Origin: Gammaproteobacteria bacterium
GTDB lineage: Bacteria; Pseudomonadota; Gammaproteobacteria; PS1; Pseudothioglobaceae
Assembly: GCA_015658965.1 (NCBI GenBank)
Contig: DQNX01000115.1
Location: forward strand, 1 to 5,869
Length of the DNA: 5,869 bases
Direction: 5' to 3'
The notes under the pieces were generated by a model. The model was not told the origin of the DNA. It made no database searches and worked only from the letters and a program-made list of their open reading frames with translations. The position numbers were made by a program, and so were the translations under genes. This document shows positions 1 to 5,869 of the stretch, in pieces (the stretch's first letter is position 1; each line of letters begins with the position of its first letter).

Positions 1-911
1 ATCTCAGCATTTAGGCCAATCATTGAGCCGTCTCGGAATAAGTATTCTGCCCAACCTTTTTCCTGCTCGCAAGCTTCTTTAAACATATTAATAACTTCGT
101 CCTCACACTCAATAGCAATCTTTGCCATTTCAGGGTCGTCCTTACCGTCGCGCATTAAGTTAAGCATATGCTGAGTGCCGGTTAAATGCAGTGCTTCATC
201 ACGGGCAATCATCTTGATAATTTTAGCATTGCCTTCCATGACCTTGCGCTCAGCAAAGGCGAATGAACAAGCAAAAGACACGTAGAAGCGTACTGCTTCC
301 AGAATATTGACCGACATAATGGTGAGATAGAGTTTTCTCTTTAAGCTGTGTAAGTCGATGGTAGTTTGCTCGCCATTCAAATCATGCGATCCTTCGCCAA
401 GCAGTAAATAGGCTTGTGAGCATTTAATCAGCTCATCATAATGCTTGGAAACACTTTCAGCGCGCTGAATGATTTCATCTGTTTTCATGATGTCGTCAAA
501 CACAGCGCCTGGTTCATTGACGATGGCGCGAATAATATGCGTGTACGAACGTGAATGAATGGTCTCAGAGAAGGACCAAGTTTCAATCCAGTTTTCTAAT
601 TCAGGTAGTGATACAATCGGTAAAAAAGCGATATTTGGACTACGGCCTTGCACCGAATCTAACAAAATTTGGTATTGCAGATTAGAGATAAAAATGTGTT
701 TTTCATTCGGTAGTAGTTTGGCAAAATCCATTTTGTCTTTAGAGACGTCAATCTCTTCAGGACGCCAGAAAAATGACAACTGCTTTTCTGTTAGTTTTTC
801 AAATACCTCAAACTTTTGCTTATCAAAACGTGCAACATTGACTGAATCGCCAAAAAACATGGGTTGGGTTAATGTGTTGCTAATGGTTTTACTAAAAATA
901 CTATACGCCAT
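1..911 (-). CDS. nrdB: Ribonucleoside-diphosphate reductase class Ia, beta subunit (radical subunit); 3' end cut by the window
   Basis: This is the radical-generating subunit of aerobic ribonucleotide reductase, a cytoplasmic partner of NrdA. It holds a diiron centre and a stable tyrosyl radical. The first 303 codons are present; about 70 C-terminal residues lie beyond the left edge, including the tail that docks onto NrdA and the Tyr356 relay residue of E. coli. Counting Met as 1, the diiron ligands are Asp85, Glu116, His119, Glu205, Glu239 and His242, and the radical tyrosine is Tyr123. Each is one above the E. coli mature numbering, so there are no gaps between the two up to that point. 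Trp49 and Asp238 of the radical path and the pocket residues Phe209, Phe213 and Ile235 are also kept. The start is supported by the near-identical E. coli N-terminus (MAY, then PMFFG) and by a Shine-Dalgarno AAGGGG six bases upstream. It lies 10 bp after nrdA and is surely co-transcribed with it. Confidence 0.97.
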   Translation of the reverse strand, partial: MAYSIFSKTISNTLTQPMFFGDSVNVARFDKQKFEVFEKLTEKQLSFFWRPEEIDVSKDKMDFAKLLPNEKHIFISNLQYQILLDSVQGRSPNIAFLPIVSLPELENWIETWSFSETIHSRSYTHIIRAIVNEPGAVFDDIMKTDEIIQRAESVSKHYDELIKCSQAYLLLGEGSHDLNGEQTTIDLHSLKRKLYLTIMSVNILEAVRFYVSFACSFAFAERKVMEGNAKIIKMIARDEALHLTGTQHMLNLMRDGKDDPEMAKIAIECEDEVINMFKEACEQEKGWAEYLFRDGSMIGLNAE

Positions 912-912
912 A

Positions 913-923
913 CCTTACCCCTT
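913..923 (-). promoter_or_regulatory. nrdB ribosome binding site overlapping the nrdA stop codon
   Basis: On the minus strand the nrdA stop TAA runs straight into GGGGTAAGGT and then the nrdB ATG at 911. The sequence AAGGGG (918-923) shares two bases with the stop codon and leaves a six-base spacer. A second AAGG at 913-916 is too close to the start to work well. The overlap suggests that ribosomes finishing nrdA can reinitiate on nrdB, which would help keep the two subunits balanced; that last point is inference. Confidence 0.7.
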
Positions 924-3198
924 AGAGTTTGCAAACGCCATCAGCGCAAGCGTTATCATCTTCTTTTTCAACCACGCCTTCACCACTACCATCGCGTGTC
1001 GTATGATAATAAAGCGTTTTAATGCCATACTTATAAGCTTTGAGTAAATCCATCAAGAACAATTTCATCGGCACTCTATTGCCTTCAAATTTGGATGGAT
1101 CATAATGGGTATTGGTAGAGATTGATTGATCAACAAACTTTTGCATAATCGCACAAAGTTGCAAGTAGCCTTCATTGTCTTTAATATCCCAAAGCAATTC
1201 ATACTGATCTTTTAGGCCTTCATAGTCTGGGACAATTTGCTTGAGGATGCCATCTTTGGATTGCTTGATAGAAACAAAGCCTCGAGGTGGCTCAATACCG
1301 TTGGTTGAGTTAGAAATTTGCGATGAACTCTCACACGGCATCAGCGCAGTGAGTGTTGAATTTCTAAGTCCAGTTGTAACAATATCTTGGCGCAATTTAT
1401 CCCAATCTAGTGCCAGTTCTGTGGTGCAAAAAGCATCAATGTCTTTTTTATAAGAATCAATGGGTAGTATGCCTTGGGCGTATTGTGTCTCATTAAAGAG
1501 CGGGCAAGCACCAAGCTCTTTAGCCAACTTATTACTTGCTTTAAGCGCGTAGTATTGCAAGGCTTCAAAAGTTTTGTGAACCAGTGTATTGCCCGAACCA
1601 TCAGAATATTTAACGCCATTTTTGGCTAGGTAGTAGGCCAAGTTGGTTACGCCTATACCCAATGTTCGACGATTTTTGCTCGCCAACTCGGCCGCTTTAA
1701 TTGGATAGTCTTGATAATCGAGCAATGAGTCTAATGAGCGCACAATGATCTCGGTAATATCTTCAAGCTCATCTAGGCTATCCAGTGCACCCAGGTTAAC
1801 CGCTGAGAGCGTACATAAAGCCACCTCGCCGTTTTCATCCTGTACGGAATATAGTGGTTTGGTTGGCAGGGTGATCTCCATACACAGGTTGGATTGGCGT
1901 ACTGGCGCCACACTCGGATCAAATGCGCCATGGGTATTACAGTGATCAACATTTTGCAAGTAAATACGGCCAGTATTAGCACGCTCTTGCATAAATTTGG
2001 CAAACAACTCTCTGGCTTTAACAGTTTCTTTTCTAATTGAATCATCTTGTTCGTATTGTTCATACAGGCGGGTAAATTCAGCCTGATTGACAAAGAAGGC
2101 ATCGTACAAACCGGGCACATCATGTGGTGAGAATAGGGTGATATCGCCATCGGCTAAGAAACGTTGATACATCAAGCCATTAAACTGCACGCCATAATCA
2201 AGATGACGAATGCGATTTTCATCTGTACCTTTGTTGTTTTTAAGCACCAACAGATCATTTACTTCAAGATGCCACAATGGGTAGAAAAGTGTAGCCGCAC
2301 CGCCACGGACGCCACCTTGAGAACAAGATTTAACCGCCGTATGAAAATGCTTATAAAAAGGAATACAGCCGGTGTGTGTGGCTTCGCCACCACGAATAGG
2401 GCTACCAATGGCACGAATTCTACCGGCATTTACCCCAATACCAGCACGCTGAGAAACATACTTAACAATCGCCCCTGCTGCTGCACTGATCGAATCAAGA
2501 TCATCGGCCGCTTCAATCAACACACAAGAAGAGAACTGACGGGTGGGGGTGCGAACGCCTGCCATAATAGGTGTCGGCAAAGAGATTTTGAAATTAGATA
2601 CAGCGTCATAAAAACGCTTAACAATAGTCATGCGTGCTTCGGACTCATATTCTTGGAATAAGCACATGCCGACCAATACATATAGCAATTGTGGCGATTC
2701 GTAAATCTCACCCGTCACACGATTTTGCACCAGGTATTTGCCTTCGAGTTGCTTCACCGCCGCATAAGAGAATTTCATATCGCGCCAATGGTCAATATAT
2801 TCATTCAATTCATTAATTTCTTCCTCACTGTATTTAGCAAGAATGTCTTTGTCATAAATGCCTAAATCGGTAAACTTTTTAACATGCGCATATAAATGTG
2901 GTGGAGTGAAAGATTTAAAGGCTTTTTTGCGTAAATGAAAGATCGCCAAACGCGCAGCCAAATACTGATAATCAGGCACTTCAATAGAGATTAAATCAGC
3001 CGCTGATTTAATGATGGTTTCATGAATATCTTCGGTCTTAATGCCGTCGAAAAAAGCCAGCTGCGCATTGATCTCAACCTGGGAAACACTGACCCCATCT
3101 AAATCCTGAGAAGCCCAGTGTACTACGCGGTGTATTTTCTCCATATCAATGGGTTCTTTTATACCGTTTCGTTTAGTGACTTGAATATGTTCGTTCAT
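922..3198 (-). CDS. nrdA: Ribonucleoside-diphosphate reductase class Ia, alpha subunit (catalytic)
   Basis: This is the catalytic subunit that reduces ribonucleoside diphosphates to deoxyribonucleoside diphosphates, in complex with NrdB. It has 758 residues against 761 in E. coli. Residues 5-95 form the ATP-cone that senses ATP/dATP, with Val7, Lys9, Arg10, Glu15, Lys21, Ile22, Thr55, Ile58, His59 and Lys91 matching the E. coli dATP-site residues. The 10-stranded barrel carries the redox cysteines Cys225 and Cys462, the thiyl-radical Cys439 with Asn437 and Glu441, and the radical-relay pair Tyr730-Tyr731, all at E. coli numbering. The C-terminal CX4C pair (Cys751, Cys756) is the thioredoxin/glutaredoxin-reducible shuttle. 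The cone predicts that dATP inhibits the enzyme. Position 622 is Cys where E. coli has Ser. The start is fixed by the E. coli-like numbering and by a GGGGAG ribosome site. It is the first gene of an nrdAB operon with NrdR boxes upstream. Confidence 0.98.
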   Translation of the reverse strand: MNEHIQVTKRNGIKEPIDMEKIHRVVHWASQDLDGVSVSQVEINAQLAFFDGIKTEDIHETIIKSAADLISIEVPDYQYLAARLAIFHLRKKAFKSFTPPHLYAHVKKFTDLGIYDKDILAKYSEEEINELNEYIDHWRDMKFSYAAVKQLEGKYLVQNRVTGEIYESPQLLYVLVGMCLFQEYESEARMTIVKRFYDAVSNFKISLPTPIMAGVRTPTRQFSSCVLIEAADDLDSISAAAGAIVKYVSQRAGIGVNAGRIRAIGSPIRGGEATHTGCIPFYKHFHTAVKSCSQGGVRGGAATLFYPLWHLEVNDLLVLKNNKGTDENRIRHLDYGVQFNGLMYQRFLADGDITLFSPHDVPGLYDAFFVNQAEFTRLYEQYEQDDSIRKETVKARELFAKFMQERANTGRIYLQNVDHCNTHGAFDPSVAPVRQSNLCMEITLPTKPLYSVQDENGEVALCTLSAVNLGALDSLDELEDITEIIVRSLDSLLDYQDYPIKAAELASKNRRTLGIGVTNLAYYLAKNGVKYSDGSGNTLVHKTFEALQYYALKASNKLAKELGACPLFNETQYAQGILPIDSYKKDIDAFCTTELALDWDKLRQDIVTTGLRNSTLTALMPCESSSQISNSTNGIEPPRGFVSIKQSKDGILKQIVPDYEGLKDQYELLWDIKDNEGYLQLCAIMQKFVDQSISTNTHYDPSKFEGNRVPMKLFLMDLLKAYKYGIKTLYYHTTRDGSGEGVVEKEDDNACADGVCKL

Positions 3199-3202
3199 TT
3201 CT

Positions 3203-3208
3203 CTCCCC
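3203..3208 (-). promoter_or_regulatory. nrdA ribosome binding site
   Basis: GGGGAG on the minus strand lies four bases before the ATG at 3198. It is the only purine-rich Shine-Dalgarno candidate near this start and supports the start chosen. Confidence 0.65.
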
Positions 3209-3217
3209 AGTTGAAAA

Positions 3218-3233
3218 ACACTAGATATAGTGT
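3218..3233 (-). promoter_or_regulatory. NrdR box, gene-proximal
   Basis: The 16-bp near-palindrome reads ACACTATATCTAGTGT on the minus strand; only the pair flanking the central two bases breaks the symmetry. It fits the known NrdR box form (ACAC, AT-rich core, GTGT). NrdR is the Zn-ribbon/ATP-cone repressor of nrd operons and binds pairs of such boxes when dATP is high. This copy lies between the predicted transcription start and nrdA, 19 bp from the ATG. The nrdR gene is not in this window. Confidence 0.88.
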
Positions 3234-3248
3234 TATTAAATTTATATA

Positions 3249-3264
3249 CAACTAAATATAGTGT
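3249..3264 (-). promoter_or_regulatory. NrdR box, promoter-distal, overlapping the -10 element
   Basis: The minus strand reads ACACTATATTTAGTTG. It matches the proximal box at 13 of 16 positions but has a degenerate outer half (GTTG in place of GTGT). Exactly 15 bp separate the boxes, 31 bp centre to centre, or about three helical turns, which is the usual spacing of paired NrdR boxes. It covers the predicted -10 hexamer, so bound NrdR should block RNA polymerase. Confidence 0.82.
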
Positions 3265-3283
3265 ATTTCCATATATTTTGCAA
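3255..3283 (-). promoter_or_regulatory. Predicted sigma70 promoter of nrdAB
   Basis: On the minus strand, a -35 element TTGCAA (3278-3283, four of six matches to consensus) and a -10 element TATATT (3255-3260, five of six) are separated by exactly 17 bp. The predicted start of transcription is near 3248, giving a leader of about 50 bases that contains the proximal NrdR box. The AT-richness of the region makes chance matches likely, but the overlap with the NrdR box supports this one. A TATAAA a few bases downstream is an alternative -10. Confidence 0.65.
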
Positions 3284-3304
3284 GGGGGTATCTTTTCATT
3301 TTTG

Positions 3305-3322
3305 CATCAAATCCGTCAAATC
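3305..3322 (-). repeat. Tandem 9-bp repeat upstream of the nrdA promoter
   Basis: On the minus strand GATTTGACG is followed directly by GATTTGATG, identical at eight of nine positions. The pair ends 21 bp before the -35 element, roughly -57 to -74 from the predicted start. That is a usual place for an activator to bind, but I do not recognise the motif as a site for a known regulator. Confidence 0.4.
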
Positions 3323-3511
3323 TTTTGCCACCAAAGGGATGGCGAGATTGAAAATAAATTAAAAAAAATTTTGACGATTTTTAGATAAAAATACCACTAT
3401 TTTATGATGCCATAATATTACTTTTTGGCAATAAAAAGCGCAAAGCCTTATGGGTCAGTAGCCGTGAAAAATAGCGGCAATAAAATTAAAGAAAAATGCA
3501 CAGATTTGGTA

Positions 3512-5122
3512 TCATTTATCAAGTTGTTGAATTAATTTTCTTTTAAGAATTTTACCAACGTTAGACTTGGGCAGTGACTCAACCCACTGAATCTTTCTTG
3601 GAATTTTGTAATGAGTTAGATGTTCTTTACAGTACTTAATGAGCACTTTCTTTTCCAACATTGAACCTGATTTTTTAACCACAAATGCCTTAACAGATTG
3701 CCCGCTAATTTTGTGTTCAATACCAATACAGGCCGATTCAATGACATCTGGATGTTGATTGAGCACTTGCTCTACATCGCATGGGTAAACATTGAAACCT
3801 GAAACGATAATCATGTCTTTAACTCTATCAACAATAAAAACTCGGCCGTGTTCATCTAGATAGCCCACATCGCCACTTAGAAAATAACCATCTTTAGTAA
3901 ATACCTCTTTATTTATATCTTCTTTATGCCAATAAGAATCCATCACCTGAGGGCCTTTAATCCCGATCTCTCCAATCTCATTAGTTTGCATATCTTGTAA
4001 TAACTGATCAAAAATTTTAATTGTAGTGCCAACCAAGGGTTTGCCGACAGATCCTGTGTATTCGCTAGTATCGTAACTCTCAGCACTGACAACAGGAGAG
4101 CATTCAGTCAAGCCATACCCTTGTACAATTGGCTTACCAACAACTGATTGCCATAGATCCGACACCTTTTTATCTAATGGCATACCACCTGAAACAGCTA
4201 TTTTAAGATGTGACCAGTTAAGTTTTTTAAACTCTTTGTGTCTTACTAATACGTTAAACAAAGTATTAACTCCAGTAATGGCGTCAATGTTATATTTTTT
4301 AATCGGTGTGATTAATTGCTTAATGTCTCTAGGATTGAGCACCAAAATACTCGTAGCCTTAATGTGTATGAATAATAAGCAATTAATGGTGAGTGCAAAA
4401 ATATGATAAAGTGGCAGGGCGGTTAGAATCGAACTACTATCATTAATATCTTGTGGTAGCCATTGTTCTAATTGATAAATATTAGCCAAAATATTTTTAT
4501 GTTTTAGTGTTGCTGCTTTTAATACGCCACTAGTTCCACCCGTATATTGTAGTAAAGCCACTTCGTTTTTAAACGGCTTATTTGCCAAATGATTTGCATG
4601 ATTTTTTAAGGCTTTATTAAAGCTGATGTAATTGACCTCTGATTGCTTTTGAATCATAAAAGTTTTACGCTTGATACACGTGATTAGATTAACAATATGC
4701 CTTTTAATGGTTGGCTGTAAGTCACCCACTTCCACGGTAATCACATGTTTGATTTGCGTCTTTTTAAGGATTGGGTGCAATGTTTTATAAAACACTTTGG
4801 CAATAATAATGGTGGTTACTTGCGCATCCAAACATTGCTTTAATACTTCGTCACTGGTATAAAGTGGATTAACCAGTGTCGCTGTTCTATCAGCATACCA
4901 GATACCAAATAAACTCACTGGAAATGCCAACAGATTAGGCACCATAATAGCAACAGTACCTTTGCCAATATTTTTTGATAAATAATTTGCTAAATAAATA
5001 CTATTGTTATAAAGTTGATCGTAATTAATCATACTATCTAAACCAACCAATGCTTGATTGTTAGGTTTATCCTTAAAAGCATGGTCTAGTAGCTGTGTTA
5101 AATGCTGCAGGTTATTCGTCAT
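3512..5122 (-). CDS. Long-chain fatty acid--CoA ligase, FadD-like (AMP-binding/ANL family)
   Basis: The product is an adenylate-forming enzyme that activates fatty acids with ATP and then CoA, probably at the inner face of the cytoplasmic membrane. Residues 30-400 form the large AMP-binding domain and about 435-530 the mobile C-terminal domain. Visible motifs are the phosphate loop TGGTSG with Lys202 (194-202), YGLTE (336-340), the ribose-binding Asp418 in SGD, hinge Arg433 in VDR, and the catalytic lysine Lys524 in NVGKILKR. The block from LTALPLYHIFALTINCLLFI (233-252) through GVNTLFN is nearly the same as E. coli FadD. At 536 residues it is about 25 shorter than E. coli FadD, mainly at the N-terminus; an in-frame TGA just upstream rules out a longer start. 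Ala203 replaces the usual Gly after Lys202. It overlaps the phospholipase gene by four bases. Long-chain specificity is inferred from similarity; the symbol fadD is plausible but I leave it out because paralogues exist. Confidence 0.92.
   Translation of the reverse strand: MTNNLQHLTQLLDHAFKDKPNNQALVGLDSMINYDQLYNNSIYLANYLSKNIGKGTVAIMVPNLLAFPVSLFGIWYADRTATLVNPLYTSDEVLKQCLDAQVTTIIIAKVFYKTLHPILKKTQIKHVITVEVGDLQPTIKRHIVNLITCIKRKTFMIQKQSEVNYISFNKALKNHANHLANKPFKNEVALLQYTGGTSGVLKAATLKHKNILANIYQLEQWLPQDINDSSSILTALPLYHIFALTINCLLFIHIKATSILVLNPRDIKQLITPIKKYNIDAITGVNTLFNVLVRHKEFKKLNWSHLKIAVSGGMPLDKKVSDLWQSVVGKPIVQGYGLTECSPVVSAESYDTSEYTGSVGKPLVGTTIKIFDQLLQDMQTNEIGEIGIKGPQVMDSYWHKEDINKEVFTKDGYFLSGDVGYLDEHGRVFIVDRVKDMIIVSGFNVYPCDVEQVLNQHPDVIESACIGIEHKISGQSVKAFVVKKSGSMLEKKVLIKYCKEHLTHYKIPRKIQWVESLPKSNVGKILKRKLIQQLDK
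5119..5122 (-). other. ATGA stop/start overlap between phospholipase and acyl-CoA synthetase
   Basis: The TGA that ends the phospholipase gene (5119-5121) lies inside the ATG of the synthetase (5120-5122). A GGTGA just upstream, inside the phospholipase coding sequence, can serve as a modest ribosome site. Such overlaps usually mean one transcript and coupled translation. Confidence 0.85.
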
Positions 5123-5869
5123 AATTCACCATGCTTGTGACTCTCAATCAACTGAGTAGCAAAATTATTAAGCGCCAATTGATTGTCAATAATGGCTTGT
5201 TTACCTAGTTGATATAAGTATTGTAGATATTTATCTTGACTGTTATCTATACTGGTTGAGGAAGATTTATCGATAAACGGATTGATTCTTAAATAATATG
5301 GGTTTGAGTTATATACCGCTTTTAGTTGATAGTGGATAGCATCAGATAATGAAGTTGTCACTAAATTACTGCCCGTATCACGCCATTCCATTGCGCCCCA
5401 GTGGCTCACTTTATCACATTCAAGATAGGTATCTTGTCGGCCACTACCTAATGAAAACATCATGGTATTTTTAGAATACAGATTTTCGTTTAAATGTCTA
5501 AATTCTGCATAGGCGGACAAAGATGGATTGACTGCAAATATTCCACCATCGATAAAACAGTGTTTTTCTTGACCATTCACTGATGTGACACTAACTGGAG
5601 GGAAATAAGCAATGGCTGCTGTTGCCGAGCGCATGACATCTTTTAAGTAAAAGTTATGCCGATCACTAACGATGGCCTTATGTTGGCGAAAGAAATAATT
5701 TTTACCACGTGTTAAATCATATACTGGAATAAGGCAAGGCTTTAATAACTCTTTAAGTTCGCGATTTTTAAAATATTTATTGTAAACAAATTGGGGGCCT
5801 TCCTCATCGTACTTTACATCTAATAGCCCTGAAACAGATTTAACGTCCTGAAGCAGCGATGTTTGAAAA
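5119..5869 (-). CDS. Patatin-like phospholipase, C-terminal part; 5' end beyond the window
   Basis: This looks like the C-terminal 249 residues of a patatin-family acyl hydrolase, which cleaves fatty acyl chains from membrane phospholipids with a Ser-Asp dyad. The frame stays open to the right edge, so the Met at 5634 is internal and not the start. In order from the edge one sees a patatin-like stretch with YDEEG and a KNRELKELLKPCLIPVYDLT segment, then FFRQH, then VMRSATAAIAYFPPVSV (the family's A-x-SAAPTYFPP block), then FIDGG, where the Asp at 5548-5550 is the expected catalytic residue, followed by NPSLSA. The nucleophile GxSxG and the oxyanion glycines must lie upstream and cannot be checked. 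No membrane segment is visible in this part. Its close coupling to an acyl-CoA synthetase suggests fatty acid release and activation. Defence-linked patatins (CapV of CBASS) share this fold, but no cyclase or other CBASS gene is in view. Confidence 0.85.
   Translation of the reverse strand, partial: FQTSLLQDVKSVSGLLDVKYDEEGPQFVYNKYFKNRELKELLKPCLIPVYDLTRGKNYFFRQHKAIVSDRHNFYLKDVMRSATAAIAYFPPVSVTSVNGQEKHCFIDGGIFAVNPSLSAYAEFRHLNENLYSKNTMMFSLGSGRQDTYLECDKVSHWGAMEWRDTGSNLVTTSLSDAIHYQLKAVYNSNPYYLRINPFIDKSSSTSIDNSQDKYLQYLYQLGKQAIIDNQLALNNFATQLIESHKHGEL

Larger units (their letters stand above)
3199..3511. other. Intergenic region between the acyl-CoA synthetase gene and nrdA
   Basis: This is the only sizeable gene-free stretch. 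Its nrdA-proximal third holds the promoter, the NrdR boxes and the ribosome site listed separately. Further upstream are a hairpin-capable dyad at 3327-3343 (six-pair stem with one G-T pair, five-base loop), an A-run at 3361-3368 continuing into TTTT, and a perfect AT-only inverted repeat at 3377-3392. Next to the synthetase stop, a weak bulged hairpin at 3433-3449 is followed on the minus strand by a short T-run. It is the best terminator candidate but unconvincing. No tRNA, other RNA gene or credible small ORF is visible, and I found no DnaA box (TTATNCACA) here. Confidence 0.7.

Noticed and set aside
559..1047. Open frame of 162 codons on the plus strand
   Set aside because: It lies antisense to nrdB and the end of nrdA, both securely identified, and its translation shows no recognisable domain.
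2164..2661. Open frame of 165 codons on the plus strand
   Set aside because: It is antisense to the conserved barrel region of nrdA; the composition is what reverse reading of that gene would give, and no motif is visible. Shorter frames at 1241-1453, 1407-1619, 1745-1945, 1773-2150 and 2634-2816 are likewise shadows of nrdA.
3327..3343. Hairpin as an intrinsic terminator
   Set aside because: The stem is only six pairs with one G-T, and neither strand has a T-run directly after it.
3377..3392. Perfect inverted repeat ATTTTTA-GA-TAAAAAT as a terminator or operator
   Set aside because: It is made only of A and T in an AT-rich stretch, would form a very weak stem, and matches no operator I know; likely chance.
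3496..3546. 16-codon plus-strand ORF and several other mini-ORFs in the intergenic region, including one whose ATG overlaps the synthetase stop
   Set aside because: All are under about 20 codons, lack good ribosome sites and overlap known genes or the promoter; they are expected by chance.
5119..5634. Phospholipase as a complete 171-residue gene starting at the Met at 5634
   Set aside because: The frame is open upstream to the window edge and encodes patatin-like sequence there (for example IPVYDLT), so the Met is internal to the conserved SAAPTYFPP-like block.
5119..5869. CBASS-type CapV effector
   Set aside because: The fold is shared, but the neighbour in view is a metabolic acyl-CoA synthetase and no cyclase, E1/E2 or JAB gene is seen; the upstream side cannot be checked.

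Overview
The window reads as ordinary chromosome from an AT-rich gammaproteobacterium. The evidence is an aerobic class Ia ribonucleotide reductase pair (nrdA-nrdB) that keeps the E. coli residue numbering across almost its whole length, plus an acyl-CoA synthetase whose closest remembered relative is E. coli FadD. The low GC content and compact layout would suit a marine or symbiotic lineage, but that is a weak inference and the genus cannot be fixed from this sequence.

All four genes lie on the minus strand, so transcription runs from the high to the low coordinates. First comes the C-terminal part of a patatin-like phospholipase, open at the right edge (5119-5869). It overlaps by four bases (ATGA) a FadD-like long-chain acyl-CoA synthetase (3512-5122). 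A 313-bp AT-rich intergenic region (3199-3511) follows. It carries a sigma70-type promoter and two NrdR boxes spaced three helical turns apart. Then come nrdA (922-3198, complete) and nrdB (1-911, cut at the left edge), separated by only 10 bp.

The genes form two functional units. The phospholipase/acyl-CoA synthetase pair is probably translationally coupled; a plausible joint role is to free fatty acids from membrane lipid and activate them to acyl-CoA for reuse or degradation. The nrdAB pair makes deoxyribonucleotides for DNA replication and appears to have its own promoter, repressed by NrdR when dATP is plentiful. I see no strong intrinsic terminator between the units. There are no RNA genes, mobile elements, CRISPR arrays or obvious signs of recent gene transfer. 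No clearly new system is evident. The most interesting points are the phospholipase-synthetase coupling, the promoter architecture and a few unusual residues.
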